Assembly (NCBI GenBank): GCA_964523145.1
Contig: CAZFYB010000001.1
Coordinates: 1 to 64,000, forward strand
From: Microsaccharimonas sp964523145
GTDB taxonomy: Bacteria; Patescibacteriota; Saccharimonadia; Saccharimonadales; Saccharimonadaceae
Direction: 5' to 3'
Length of the DNA stretch: 64,000 nucleotides
Shown here: one piece after another, positions 53,316 to 63,224 of the stretch
How the letters are laid out: the number at the start of each line of letters is the position of its first letter
Position numbering within the stretch: position 1 is the first letter of the stretch
Position numbers and translations under genes: made by a program
Notes under the pieces: model-generated
Told to the model about the DNA's origin: nothing
Seen by the model: the letters and a program-made list of their open reading frames with translations, nothing else
Databases searched by the model: none

Positions 53316-54668
53316 ATGGCTAAAGCTAAAACACAATTTGTGTGTCAGAATTGTGGCACCGTGACCGGTAAATGGGCAGGGAAATGTGAGAACTGTGGCG
53401 AGTGGAATACTCTTGTCGAACAGATGACATCGACTGCTCAGTCTTCGGTTGCAAAAGCCGGTTCGAGTGGTAAAAAGCTTGCGGTACAATCCATTACTCA
53501 AATTAGTACTAATTCAGACAGTGGACGAATTGATACTGGAGTTGAAGATCTGAATTTAGTACTCGGAGGCGGTATTGTGCCAGGATCTGTAACGCTGCTT
53601 GCTGGGCAACCAGGAATAGGTAAAAGTACGTTACTGCTGCAAATCACCGCGCATATTGCCCATAGTGCCCCTGTTTTGTATGTGAGTGGCGAAGAGTCTG
53701 CTAACCAGGTAGCACTGCGCGCTTCTCGGCTTGGCGCTGCGAAAAGTGATTCGCTTGACTTTGCTTCATCAACGAGTGCAAACGATATTGCAGCAACTAT
53801 TGCCAACGGTGGCTATTCGCTCGTGGTAGTAGATTCAATTCAAACAATGTCGCTTGATGAAATGACCAGTGCCCCTGGTACGGTCAGTCAAATTACTAAT
53901 AGTAGTAATGTACTTATACGTGCCGCAAAATCTGCTGGTGCAGCGGTTATTTTGGTTGGACATGTTACTAAAGAAGGGAGTATTGCTGGTCCGAAAGTAC
54001 TCGAACACTTAGTCGATGTTGTTTTACAGTTTGAAGGTGATCGATATGGTGGCTTTAAGGTGGTACGGGCAGCAAAAAATCGTTTTGGGTCAACCAGCGA
54101 GGCGGCAATTTTTGAAATGTATGAGCAAGGACTACGAGTAGTAGAAAATCCATCAGCAGCGCTTTTAGCTGAGCGACAATCTTCTGATGGGTCTGTCGTA
54201 TTGGCAACGCTAGAAGGTACCCGCCCCTTACTTGTTGAGATTCAAGCCCTTGTTAATCCGACAAACTTCGGGTATCCTAAGCGTACTGCTAGTGGGTTTG
54301 ATTTGAATCGCCTTAACCTTCTCGTTGCGGTGCTCGAACGGCGCACCAAGCTGAATTTATCAGATAAAGATATCTATATTAACGTAGTAGGCGGCCTCAA
54401 ATTAAACGATCAAGCAGCCGACCTTGCGGTATGTATGGCAATTGCGAGTGCAGCGGCTGGTCGCCAAATAGACGAAGAAACCGTTGTATTTGGAGAAGTC
54501 GGGCTAGGTGGTGAGATTCGATCAGTCATTGGGTCGGAGAAACGCATTGCCGAAGCGAAAAAACTAGGATTCAAACAGGCCGTGGCACCTAAACCGTCAC
54601 ACGAAACAGCATTTATAACACCGGTACGTGATTTGCGCGGAGCGCTCATCGACTACCTACAAAAATAA
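53316..54668 (+). CDS. radA: DNA repair protein RadA/Sms
   Basis: The 450-aa protein has the N-terminal zinc finger (CQNCGTVTGKWAGKCENCGE), Walker A AGQPGIGKSTLLL, the RadA-specific KNRFGS motif and a C-terminal Lon-protease-like domain. It drives branch migration in recombination and natural transformation, which fits a pilus-bearing cell. TATACT ends 7 nt before ATG. Confidence 0.96.
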   Translation: MAKAKTQFVCQNCGTVTGKWAGKCENCGEWNTLVEQMTSTAQSSVAKAGSSGKKLAVQSITQISTNSDSGRIDTGVEDLNLVLGGGIVPGSVTLLAGQPGIGKSTLLLQITAHIAHSAPVLYVSGEESANQVALRASRLGAAKSDSLDFASSTSANDIAATIANGGYSLVVVDSIQTMSLDEMTSAPGTVSQITNSSNVLIRAAKSAGAAVILVGHVTKEGSIAGPKVLEHLVDVVLQFEGDRYGGFKVVRAAKNRFGSTSEAAIFEMYEQGLRVVENPSAALLAERQSSDGSVVLATLEGTRPLLVEIQALVNPTNFGYPKRTASGFDLNRLNLLVAVLERRTKLNLSDKDIYINVVGGLKLNDQAADLAVCMAIASAAAGRQIDEETVVFGEVGLGGEIRSVIGSEKRIAEAKKLGFKQAVAPKPSHETAFITPVRDLRGALIDYLQK

Positions 54669-54675
54669 GGAAAAT

Positions 54676-55635
54676 ATGGAAATACTCATTATAATCTTAC
54701 TGCTCGCGATTGCGGCAGAAACTACTTACTTAACCGTAACACATGCCCAAAAAATGCGCCGAACTGCCCAAGCACCAATCTTCGTTGATACATCGGTTCT
54801 TATTGATGGTCGTATTATGGCAATTGCCGAATCAGGCTTTCTGTCACGAACATTATATATCCCTCGAAGCGTAGTGGGTGAGCTGCAATTTTTAGCAGAC
54901 AATGCAGATACCGATAAGCGCACACGTGCTCGTCACGGACTCGATATCATTAATGAACTGCAAAAACTCACAACGGTTGACGTTGAAATATTCCCTGACG
55001 GTACTCGTGCTAAAGATGGCGTTGATAATCGCTTGCTCGAACTAGCCAAAAAACACAAAGGTTCTATTTGTACGATTGATTACAACCTTAATAAAGTTGC
55101 CGTTGTTGAAGGAATTCCGGTACTTAATGTTAACGACTTAGCGAAAACGCTTCGAATGGCCTATTTGCCGGGTGAGCGCTTAACTATTGAGCTCACTCAA
55201 AAAGGCAACGATTCGCACCAAGCGGTCGGACACTTACCTGACGGTACGATGGTTGTCGTTGAGAATGCTTATCAACTACTCGGTAAGCCTGCTGAAGTAG
55301 AATTTATCCGTAGTTTACAAACAGCTGCCGGAAAAATGATGTTTGCTAAATTAGTCGGAAGTGAAAAGAATACAAAAGCGCAGGCCAAAGCATCTGCAAA
55401 ACCAATGGGAAAGAAGCCGGTTAAAAGTGCTGCTCAGGTACCTGAAGTTCAAGAAGCGACTGATACTCAGCCACAGCCTCATAAAGAGCGCCAGCAAGCT
55501 CCTCGGCGGTCACAGCAGCAAACCCAGCAACAGAACAGTGTAAGTCAGCCACAAAATGATAATCGAAACCGTCAGCGTAACAATCGCCGCCGTTCAAGTC
55601 CAGAAGATAGTATGGTTGAACTTGCGAATCAATAG
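54676..55635 (+). CDS. PIN-TRAM domain protein (YacL-like)
   Basis: The 319-aa protein has an N-terminal membrane helix, a PIN nuclease domain with its acidic residues (FVDTSVLIDGR, DGVDNRLLELAKK, CTIDYNLNKVA) and a TRAM domain (RLTIELTQKGNDSHQAVGHL) that binds RNA, then a Gln/Arg-rich basic tail. The layout matches the YacL family next to radA in many Gram-positive bacteria. ATG 54676 follows TAAGGAAAAT; an earlier in-frame ATG lies inside radA. Confidence 0.88.
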   Translation: MEILIIILLLAIAAETTYLTVTHAQKMRRTAQAPIFVDTSVLIDGRIMAIAESGFLSRTLYIPRSVVGELQFLADNADTDKRTRARHGLDIINELQKLTTVDVEIFPDGTRAKDGVDNRLLELAKKHKGSICTIDYNLNKVAVVEGIPVLNVNDLAKTLRMAYLPGERLTIELTQKGNDSHQAVGHLPDGTMVVVENAYQLLGKPAEVEFIRSLQTAAGKMMFAKLVGSEKNTKAQAKASAKPMGKKPVKSAAQVPEVQEATDTQPQPHKERQQAPRRSQQQTQQQNSVSQPQNDNRNRQRNNRRRSSPEDSMVELANQ

Positions 55636-55648
55636 TATATTTTAATAT

Positions 55649-55679
55649 AAAAAACTCGGTCATGACGGCCGAGTTTTTT
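55649..55679. terminator. Bidirectional terminator
   Basis: An 11-bp stem (55649-55659 with 55669-55679; A-rich left and T-rich right arms) separates the PIN-TRAM gene from the convergent penicillin-binding protein gene. Confidence 0.9.
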
Positions 55680-55694
55680 ATTTGAACTGCAAAT

Positions 55695-58316
55695 CTAGAA
55701 TGATTTTGATGCGGTGTAGTAGCCACTGTCGGTGACGGTAACTACGACATCAGCAGTATCAATGGGATTGGTTGCTCCAGAATAGGTTGCCTTGAATGTA
55801 GTGCCGCTTCGAGTGACTTGAAGCGCAGTTCCATTTACCGATATGGTCACACCCGAGTCTGGTAAAGCAAAGGTACCTTGTCCAACGTTAGCGGTGATCG
55901 TCCAGCTGTTTGACCCATTTGCTGCTGCACTGGCAAATGATATGCTCGGTGCGACATCTTCACAGCGGTGTGCATCGTCATCTTTCGTGGCATCGTAGCC
56001 ATCAGGTACATTTGTGTACCCATCCCGTTTAGTGACTGGGTCGGTAATCTTTACGACATCGAGTTCAACTTTTGCACCTGCTGGGGTACAGCTTGTTGCC
56101 TTTTTCTTTGATACACGGTCGAAGACGAGTTTAGCATTTGATTGACCTTGGGTTTTATTCCACCAAGAAGGGTATACTTCATTGCCAACTCGTTGTATGC
56201 CAGCCGGCTGTGCGAACCAGTCACCTGATTTCCATTTACCTTCAGGGGCATATACTTCTTTGTGGGCAAACTCCATGACCTTGGCGACAATTGGGCTACC
56301 GAGCGAAGAGTTACCGTTTTTAAGGATAGTAGTGTCAGGGTTACCGAGCCATACGCCCATAGTGAGGGCTGGGCTGTAGCTCATCATCCAAAGGTCTTTA
56401 GCGTTTCCGCCCTTGTCGGACGTACCTGTTTTAGTGGCAGTTTTTACTCCAGGGATATTTTTAGCTGCGTAGTTACCAAGTGAAGCGCTGGCGTTTACGT
56501 CTGAAAGAATATCAGTAACAACGTAGGCAGATTGAGGGTTGATAACTTGATCGCCTTCTACATCGGCCCATTTCTTTAGAACTTCACCAGAGCTGTTTTT
56601 CACTTCAAGTACAGTTGATTGTGGTTTATATACTCCACCACGAGCTAGTGAGGCATAGGCGTTTACTAGGTCAATCTGTTCAAGCCCGCACCCACCAATT
56701 GCCGATGCTAACTGTGCGGTTTGGTCATCGCCTACCGTACAGTAACTTTTTGCCCCCATGTCACGAATAACTTCGAGAGTCGGTTGTACGCCGGTTATTG
56801 CCATAGCTTTTACTGCCGGTACGTTACGTGAGGTCGCGAGGCTGGTACGGATAGGGAGAGCGCCTCGATACGTACGGTCGGCATTCTGCAATTGACCACC
56901 GTATACATCCGGGATTGGTTCGTCAACGAGTATACTTCCGCTGCCCCAGTTTTGTGCGCCTTGTGGCTTTTGTTCAAATAGACCTGCGTAGACTAATGAT
57001 TTAACAGAAGATCCTGGTTGAATGTAAGCGGTTGCAGCGTTATCTTGACCAAAACCTTCGTAACTAAAATCACGGCTACCGACAAGGGCGATGATTTGAC
57101 CAGTTTGAGAATCTTCTACAGTGGCAGCGCCGTTGCTGAAGCCAGCCCAACCGGGAACATATGAATTAAACATATCATTCATTGCTTCTTGAGTTTTATC
57201 TTGGACGCGTACATCAAGCGTTGTTTTTACCGTTAAGCCACCACGCCCAACCGTTGCCTTACCGAGCTCTTCTTCAAGCTGAGTGCGTACCATTTGCACA
57301 AAGTGCGGTGCTTTTATGCCTTCATATTGGCTTGCGAGCGGCTTAATACTATCAAGGATAGGCACGGCTTTCGCTTCATCGGCTTGAGCTTGGGTAATAT
57401 AGCCAACATCTTTCATGGCGTTTAGCACCAGGTGCTGACGATTAATTAAACTTTCGTGGCCAGCTACGTTATAAGGGTCATATACTGATGGGTTTTGAGG
57501 AATAGCAGCGAGCAGAGAAGCTTCGGCCACAGACAGTTCTTTTGCTGATTTTCCAAAGTAGGTACGTGCCCCTGATTCAGCACCATTACGGCGCCCACCA
57601 TATGGTGATTCATTGAGATATAGAGTCAGAATTTGATCTTTATCATACATGCGTTCAATTTCTACGGCGAGAATGAGTTCTTTAATTTTCCTAGGAATAC
57701 CGCCGAAGCCACGGTCAGAGGCTTCATCTGCAAAGAACACTTGTTTTACGAGTTGTTGAGTAAGGGTAGAGCCACCTTGAATTTCACCGCCAGTAAAGTT
57801 ATTAAAGGCTGCTCGGAAAGTACCTGAAACACTGACTCCGCTATGCGTAAAGAAGTCACGATCTTCGATAGCAACAGTAGCCTTTTTTAGGTTATCGCTA
57901 ATGTCTTCGCTGTTAACAACTAATTTATAGTTTCCGTCACCCTTGTCTTCCCAGAGTAATTGGTCGTTACGATCATAGTATTTAGTAACGGTAGACTGTA
58001 CTCGTTTATCAATTTCGCCTGGACGAATTTGATCGAGGTCTTTACGGAAGTAGGCAAATAAAGAACCCACAAATAATGCGAGTAGTAGTACGACTACACC
58101 AGTAATTTTAAGTGCCATAATTGCACCTTGTTTACTGAACCAGTAGCCCCAGAATCGTTTCGGGTGCATACGATAAAAGAACCGCTTTACTGGGTGTTTC
58201 GGCAGAGTTGCCAAGTATTCAGCGCGCTTTCGTGAGTTAGCGTCTTTTTTTACTTTGCGTTTCTGCGTTAGGTTAGAATATACGCTTAACTTGCGCGTTG
58301 GTTTTTTCTTACTCAC
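55695..58316 (-). CDS. Class A penicillin-binding protein
   Basis: The 873-aa bifunctional enzyme has a basic cytoplasmic tail of about 70 residues, one membrane helix, a GT51 glycosyltransferase (EDRDFFTHSGVSVSGTFRA, QGGSTLTQQLVKQ) and a transpeptidase with PGSSVKSL (S-x-x-K), SRNVP (S-x-N) and KTGTSDKGG. It builds peptidoglycan outside the membrane. The C-terminal 90 residues form a beta-rich Ig-like domain. The start is GTG 58316 after GAATGAGGA, with TATAAT about 35 nt upstream. Confidence 0.95.
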   Translation of the reverse strand: MSKKKPTRKLSVYSNLTQKRKVKKDANSRKRAEYLATLPKHPVKRFFYRMHPKRFWGYWFSKQGAIMALKITGVVVLLLALFVGSLFAYFRKDLDQIRPGEIDKRVQSTVTKYYDRNDQLLWEDKGDGNYKLVVNSEDISDNLKKATVAIEDRDFFTHSGVSVSGTFRAAFNNFTGGEIQGGSTLTQQLVKQVFFADEASDRGFGGIPRKIKELILAVEIERMYDKDQILTLYLNESPYGGRRNGAESGARTYFGKSAKELSVAEASLLAAIPQNPSVYDPYNVAGHESLINRQHLVLNAMKDVGYITQAQADEAKAVPILDSIKPLASQYEGIKAPHFVQMVRTQLEEELGKATVGRGGLTVKTTLDVRVQDKTQEAMNDMFNSYVPGWAGFSNGAATVEDSQTGQIIALVGSRDFSYEGFGQDNAATAYIQPGSSVKSLVYAGLFEQKPQGAQNWGSGSILVDEPIPDVYGGQLQNADRTYRGALPIRTSLATSRNVPAVKAMAITGVQPTLEVIRDMGAKSYCTVGDDQTAQLASAIGGCGLEQIDLVNAYASLARGGVYKPQSTVLEVKNSSGEVLKKWADVEGDQVINPQSAYVVTDILSDVNASASLGNYAAKNIPGVKTATKTGTSDKGGNAKDLWMMSYSPALTMGVWLGNPDTTILKNGNSSLGSPIVAKVMEFAHKEVYAPEGKWKSGDWFAQPAGIQRVGNEVYPSWWNKTQGQSNAKLVFDRVSKKKATSCTPAGAKVELDVVKITDPVTKRDGYTNVPDGYDATKDDDAHRCEDVAPSISFASAAANGSNSWTITANVGQGTFALPDSGVTISVNGTALQVTRSGTTFKATYSGATNPIDTADVVVTVTDSGYYTASKSF

Positions 58317-58383
58317 CGTTCCTCATTCTCATAAGCAATTTACTTTCTTCATTATAGCACTAAAACCGCTATGTAAAGTTAAA

Positions 58384-58514
58384 TTCTGGCTACATCTCTA
58401 CACTTCCCACGAACAGACCGTTACACGCCTTTAAAAATTGCTTCTGGCTAATTTTTAAAGGGTTGCACTACGCTTTTAGTCTGTTCTTAGGGAAGTGTAG
58501 AGATGTAGCCAGAA
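58384..58514. repeat. 131-nt nested inverted repeat
   Basis: Three nested perfect stems: an outer 25-bp stem (58384-58408 with 58490-58514), a middle 8-bp stem (58411-58418 with 58479-58486) and an inner 12-bp stem (58428-58439 with 58450-58461) around a 10-nt loop. The loop and first inner base (58442-58450) repeat the outer-arm start TTCTGGCTA. It lies between the divergent PBP and tyrS promoters. It could be a structured RNA, a MITE-like element or an operator. No coding sequence is seen. Confidence 0.85.
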
Positions 58515-58555
58515 CTTTGCTATACTACCAGAGTAATTATAGATAAGGAGATAGG

Positions 58556-59770
58556 ATGACGCTTTCCGAAGAGCTGACCTGGCGCGGGTTTGTAAACCAA
58601 ATGACCTACGCACACATCAACGAGCTAGACAAAGGCCCTATCTCTTTTTATTGGGGAGTTGACCCTAGCGCAGATAGTATGCAAATCGGTAATTTTGCAG
58701 CGGCGATGATGGTACGCCACTTTATTGATGCAGGCCATAAAGCCTACTTATTAGTTGGTGGGGCAACCGGTATGATTGGTGACCCAGATGGCAAAAAGGA
58801 TGAACGTAATCTTTTAAGCCTTGAGGATATTGCCCGAAATAAAGCCGCAATTGCCGAACAATACAAGAAAGTATTTGCAGGTAAAGACTTTGAAATCGTT
58901 GATAACTACGACTGGTTTAAGGGTGTGAACTACCTTGAGTTTTTACGTGATGTTGGCAAGCACGTTCCTTTAAGTCAAATGCTTGGACGTGATTTTGTAC
59001 AATCGCGACTTGGCGAAGAGGGGTCTGGCATTAGCTACGCAGAATTTAGTTACTCATTAATACAGGGCTATGATTTCTTGCACTTATACCGAAATCACAA
59101 CGTCACGCTGCAAGTATGTGGTGGTGATCAATGGGGTAACTCAATTACTGGTGTTGACTTAATTCGGCGCATCGAAGGTGGTGAAGCTCATGTGTATTCA
59201 ACTCCTATTGTTATTAATAAAGCAACAGGCGTAAAGTTCGGAAAATCTGAAGGTGGCGCTATTTGGCTTGATGAAAAGAAAACTAGTGTTTACCAGTTTT
59301 ACCAGTTTTGGCTTAATTCTGACGATGAAGGTGTCGTTGATTATGCCAAAATATTTACCTTGTTAAATCAAGAGCACATTGCAGCTATGGCTGAGCAAGT
59401 TGCCTCAAATCCCGGTGCGAGACAAGCGCAACGTACTTTAGCGCGTGAAGTCACTACTATTGTGCATGGAGCTGAGCGAACAGCCAGTGTTGAGCGGGTA
59501 ACGGCAACGCTATTTGGTGGTGGAAATATTTCTGATTTGAATGAAGCTGACCTCGAGGTACTGGCTGCTGAAATACCTACCGCTGTTCGAGGAGCTAGCG
59601 TTATTGAAGCTTTAGTTTTGTCAGGAAATGCGGCGAGTAATGGTGAAGCAAAGCGGCTGATTGAAGGTGGGGCGGTGTCGGTGAATGGTGAAAAAGTCAC
59701 TGAAGATTACTCTATTGATACCACTGCTCTTATTAAAAAAGGTAAAAACTCTTTCATTCTTGTTCGATAA
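58556..59770 (+). CDS. tyrS: Tyrosine-tRNA ligase
   Basis: The 404-aa class I synthetase has GVDPSADSMQIGNFAAAMMV where the HIGH motif belongs, GGDQWGNS, the KFGKSEGGAIWL version of KMSKS and a C-terminal S4 domain (LVLSGNAASNGEAKRLIEGG). The first His of HIGH reads Gln. It charges tRNA-Tyr. TATACT (58521-58526) lies just after the nested inverted repeat, and AAGGAG precedes ATG. Confidence 0.93.
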   Translation: MTLSEELTWRGFVNQMTYAHINELDKGPISFYWGVDPSADSMQIGNFAAAMMVRHFIDAGHKAYLLVGGATGMIGDPDGKKDERNLLSLEDIARNKAAIAEQYKKVFAGKDFEIVDNYDWFKGVNYLEFLRDVGKHVPLSQMLGRDFVQSRLGEEGSGISYAEFSYSLIQGYDFLHLYRNHNVTLQVCGGDQWGNSITGVDLIRRIEGGEAHVYSTPIVINKATGVKFGKSEGGAIWLDEKKTSVYQFYQFWLNSDDEGVVDYAKIFTLLNQEHIAAMAEQVASNPGARQAQRTLAREVTTIVHGAERTASVERVTATLFGGGNISDLNEADLEVLAAEIPTAVRGASVIEALVLSGNAASNGEAKRLIEGGAVSVNGEKVTEDYSIDTTALIKKGKNSFILVR

Positions 59771-59791
59771 GCCTACTGGTACAATGAAAGT

Positions 59792-61822
59792 ATGAACCTC
59801 GCAACCTCCCTCGAGCGAGTAAAGGGTGTCGGTGAAAAAACTGCTGAACAGTTTACTGCCGCTGGTTTACATACAGTCGGGGATTTAATCACTTTTTTGC
59901 CTCGGGCGTATGAGGATTTTTCGCATATTACCTCTATTGCTGATATCCAACCAGGTAAAGTAACAGTGAAGGCTCGCTGTGAAACAGTTTCAACTCGGCC
60001 GGTCCGTAGGGGTATGCGTATTACTACCGCAACTTTGGTAGATAATTCAGGAAAAATCCAGGCCGTGTGGTTTAATCAGCCGTATCGCGAAAAGCAACTT
60101 AAAACAGGCGAGGAGTTCTTTTTTTCTGGTGAATTTGAATTTAGCTATAATCGCTATCAACTAACGAATCCCAGTGCTGAAAAGGTAAGTGATATGCCGG
60201 TTCAAACTGACCGAATTTTACCGGTGTATCGTTCGATTGCTGGGTTAAAAACAAACCTTGTGCGCAAAATTCTTCATGAACTAAGACCCCTTATTACTAT
60301 GGTTCCTGAAACGCTCCCAGAAAGTATTGTCAAAAAAGAGAAATTGGTGAGCTATAGTGATGCGCTCCTTGGTATGCATTTCCCTGAATCGGCTCAAGAG
60401 AGCGAAGCAGCTCGGGAGCGTTTAGCGTTTGAAGAGTTGTTTCAGTTATTGCTTGCAGGCCAACTGAACAAAATTGAGAATGCAAAGCTCGAGGGTTGGC
60501 ATATTCCTTTTCATCAGCCGGTAGTAAAAACATTTGTTGAAAATCTTCCTTTCAAACTAACGGGTGCTCAGCGGATTGCCGCCTGGGATATTTTGCAAGA
60601 TTTTGAAAAGAAAACCCCAATGAATAGGCTGCTTCAAGGTGACGTTGGCTCGGGTAAGACCGTAGTTGCTGGTTTAGCGGCACGCCAGGCGGCCCACGAG
60701 GGATTTCAAACAGCAATTATGGCACCAACTGAAATTCTCGCCTCTCAACATGCCGCAACTCTTGATAGATTATTAACACCTTTTGGCATATCGGTTGGAC
60801 TATTAACAGGCAGTGTAAAGGGCAAGCCACGACAAGCATTATATAAAGCAATTCAAGATGGCTCGGTTGACGTTGTTGTAGGTACGCACGCTTTAATTCA
60901 GTCCACCGTAAAGTTTCACAAATTAGGGTTTATTGTTATTGATGAGCAACATAGGTTTGGGGTAGCGCAGCGCCAAGAATTATTAAAAAAATCTGAAAAA
61001 ATGCCACATCTTTTGGCGATGACTGCAACACCTATCCCTCGAAGCTTAGCGCTAACGGTGTATGGCGAGCTTGATATATCGATACTTGGTGAACGGCCAG
61101 CTAATAGAAAACCAGTTATCACAAAAATATGGTCACCGAACAGTCGGACTCAGTTGTATAGTTTGATTGATGAGCAAATCACACTCGGTCGACAGGCGTA
61201 TGTAATATGTAACTTGATTGATAGTAATCCAGAAAATGATCTAAAAAGTGTGCAAGCTGAATACAAAAAACTGCAAGGTTCAGTATTCAAGCATCGGCGA
61301 ATTGGCTTATTGCACGGCAAGCTACCGGCAGCCGAAAAAGAGGCAGTAATGACCGCCTTTGCAAAGGGAGAGCTGGATATAATCGTTAGTACTACTGTGG
61401 TTGAAGTGGGAGTTGATGTCCCGAACGCTACGGTAATGTTAATTGAAGATGGTGACCGTTTTGGGCTCGCCCAGCTCCATCAGCTACGTGGCCGCGTAGG
61501 GCGAAGTGAGCACCAAAGCTATTGTTACATTGTCCCGAGTACTTCGGGTGAGCCGTCACAAAGGCTTAAAGAAGTAGAGAAAAGCGATGACGGTTTTTAC
61601 TTGGCGGAAGTCGACATGAAACTTCGCGGCCCGGGTGAGATTTATGGCCGAGCTCAGCACGGGGCACTTAATTTACAAGTTGCGACATTAGCAGATACCA
61701 AACTCATTTCAAGGGCACAAAAAGCAGCTGCTTCGTTCGCTGCTTCAGGTGAAAATCTGCTACACTATACTCAGTTAGCTCGCCAAGTACAGGTATATCA
61801 ACGTTTGACGACATTAAATTAA
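59792..61822 (+). CDS. recG: ATP-dependent DNA helicase RecG
   Basis: The 676-aa protein has the RecG wedge/OB domain (VTVKARCETVSTRPVR, residues about 50-150) and superfamily-2 helicase motifs GDVGSGKTVVAGLAA, DEQHRFGVAQR, ATPIPRSL and the TRG-like C-terminal region (QLHQLRGRVGRSEHQSYC). It reverses stalled forks and processes branched DNA. TACAAT ends 6 nt before ATG, so it is leaderless. Confidence 0.97.
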   Translation: MNLATSLERVKGVGEKTAEQFTAAGLHTVGDLITFLPRAYEDFSHITSIADIQPGKVTVKARCETVSTRPVRRGMRITTATLVDNSGKIQAVWFNQPYREKQLKTGEEFFFSGEFEFSYNRYQLTNPSAEKVSDMPVQTDRILPVYRSIAGLKTNLVRKILHELRPLITMVPETLPESIVKKEKLVSYSDALLGMHFPESAQESEAARERLAFEELFQLLLAGQLNKIENAKLEGWHIPFHQPVVKTFVENLPFKLTGAQRIAAWDILQDFEKKTPMNRLLQGDVGSGKTVVAGLAARQAAHEGFQTAIMAPTEILASQHAATLDRLLTPFGISVGLLTGSVKGKPRQALYKAIQDGSVDVVVGTHALIQSTVKFHKLGFIVIDEQHRFGVAQRQELLKKSEKMPHLLAMTATPIPRSLALTVYGELDISILGERPANRKPVITKIWSPNSRTQLYSLIDEQITLGRQAYVICNLIDSNPENDLKSVQAEYKKLQGSVFKHRRIGLLHGKLPAAEKEAVMTAFAKGELDIIVSTTVVEVGVDVPNATVMLIEDGDRFGLAQLHQLRGRVGRSEHQSYCYIVPSTSGEPSQRLKEVEKSDDGFYLAEVDMKLRGPGEIYGRAQHGALNLQVATLADTKLISRAQKAAASFAASGENLLHYTQLARQVQVYQRLTTLN

Positions 61823-61831
61823 CACATATAT

Positions 61832-62638
61832 ATGTATTCAGGAACAACACTACGACATGGCTCAGGTAATATGGTTGGTGTACATCAGCGTATTGACCGA
61901 GTTGCCAAAAAACACATAGTTCACCATATTGGGCGCGAACCCTTTTTCCCAAGTACAAAAACAATCTTACATTTCGAAGGCAAAAATGGACCAGATGGTA
62001 TTAAAAGCAAAAGTCCTTCTGTTGATGAGCCTTGGCATTTTATTGCGCCTGGGGCGGGTGAAGATGATCCACTCGTTAAGCTTATTCAAGATCATATTGC
62101 TAATTTAGGCGTGGCGCTTGGTAAAAGTGATGAAGTTCGCGCCGGGTTTGAAGCCGCCTGGCTTTCGCATGCAATTGTAGACGGGTTAACGCCGGCCCAC
62201 CATTTTCCCCTTGCCGAAAAGATTGAGGAATTATGGGGCAAGGCTCACCACGAACGCGATTCTACGAGTGATAAAATTTTCATCAAGGGTAAAGGGAAGC
62301 GTGATATGCTTTCTAAAAACTGGCAATATTGGGGAAGTAAAGGCGTGTTTAGTGCTCACTTGTTTTATGAACTGGGCGTAGCTTCGGCCATTACTACGAG
62401 TACATTCAAAGATGTCGGTATTCGTGATGAAGATCTTGAAAGAATAGCCCGTGAAGGGTACACACCGTATTTTCTTGAATCGGTGAAAGAAATTGATGCT
62501 ATGGGAACATTTCAGGAGTTCATGCGGACTGGATGGTCGGTACGACTCGGAAATATTTCTCGCCGTAAGCTCGTTCCGTTGATTATTAAAAACGTAACGC
62601 TTGCATGGTATGCAGCATACCTTGGTAAGAAATCGTGA
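61832..62638 (+). CDS. Zinc-dependent phospholipase C-like protein
   Basis: This 268-aa protein shows the sparse pattern of the zinc phospholipase C/S1-P1 fold: GVHQRIDRVAKKHIVHHIG, EPWHFIAP and AAWLSHAIVDGLTPAHHFP, in which His and Asp bind metals. The match is by pattern only, and no signal peptide is present, although the family is usually secreted. Its end overlaps the rsmD GTG by 4 bp, so it may be expressed with it. Confidence 0.5.
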   Translation: MYSGTTLRHGSGNMVGVHQRIDRVAKKHIVHHIGREPFFPSTKTILHFEGKNGPDGIKSKSPSVDEPWHFIAPGAGEDDPLVKLIQDHIANLGVALGKSDEVRAGFEAAWLSHAIVDGLTPAHHFPLAEKIEELWGKAHHERDSTSDKIFIKGKGKRDMLSKNWQYWGSKGVFSAHLFYELGVASAITTSTFKDVGIRDEDLERIAREGYTPYFLESVKEIDAMGTFQEFMRTGWSVRLGNISRRKLVPLIIKNVTLAWYAAYLGKKS

Positions 62639-63180
62639 ATATACGTATAATTGCTGGCTACTATGGTGGAAGGATTATCGAAGGTTCGGGTACGCGCCGG
62701 ACCCACCCAATGAGTGAGCGAATTAGAGGTGCGTTATTTAATAGTTTAGCTTCAGAGGTGCAGGGAGCTCGGGTACTTGATGCTTTTGCTGGTAGTGGAG
62801 CACTCGGTCTCGAAGCATTAAGTAGGGGAGCAAAAGAAGCGGTGTTTGTAGAAAGGGATCGAGTGGCGCAAAAAGTTATTGCCAAAAACATCGCAAAACT
62901 ACAGGCAGAAGACAGGGCTCATTTGAGTCGTGCAACGGTTTCAAGCTGGCTTGGAACGTATGAAGGTGAGTCCTTTGATATCATCTTTGCCGATCCACCT
63001 TACCACGATCCACAGTTATCCACAGCTCTAGAACTATTGGGGCTATTAAAACCAAATGGGCTTATGGTATTATCATACCCAGGTAGAGGTGAGGTGCCCA
63101 CCGAATTAGGAGATGTTGTGGTGGACATTCGTAGTTACGGAAATGCGGCCCTCGCATTTTACCGACTAAAGAGCGCTTAG
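62635..63180 (+). CDS. rsmD: 16S rRNA (guanine966-N2)-methyltransferase
   Basis: The 181-aa protein has the RsmD opening RIIAGYYGGRIIE, THPMSERIRGALFNSL, the SAM motif VLDAFAGSGALGLEALSRGA and the catalytic FADPPYHDP. It methylates G966 in the small rRNA. The start is GTG 62635, overlapping the previous stop. The stop codon lies in the loop of the terminator hairpin at 63168-63189. Confidence 0.93.
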   Translation: MNIRIIAGYYGGRIIEGSGTRRTHPMSERIRGALFNSLASEVQGARVLDAFAGSGALGLEALSRGAKEAVFVERDRVAQKVIAKNIAKLQAEDRAHLSRATVSSWLGTYEGESFDIIFADPPYHDPQLSTALELLGLLKPNGLMVLSYPGRGEVPTELGDVVVDIRSYGNAALAFYRLKSA

Positions 63181-63189
63181 GCGCTCTTT
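63168..63189 (+). terminator. Terminator overlapping rsmD stop
   Basis: A 9-bp stem (AAAGAGCGC with GCGCTCTTT, loop TTAG) followed by more T. The rsmD TAG forms most of the loop. Confidence 0.9.
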
Positions 63190-63224
63190 TTGTGTGGAGC
63201 AGATTAGGGGAGTATAATGAGTGT

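Noticed and set aside
58384..58514. T-box riboswitch for tyrS
   Set aside because: The structure ends before the tyrS -10, so it is not in the tyrS transcript predicted from that promoter, and I see no T-box sequence.
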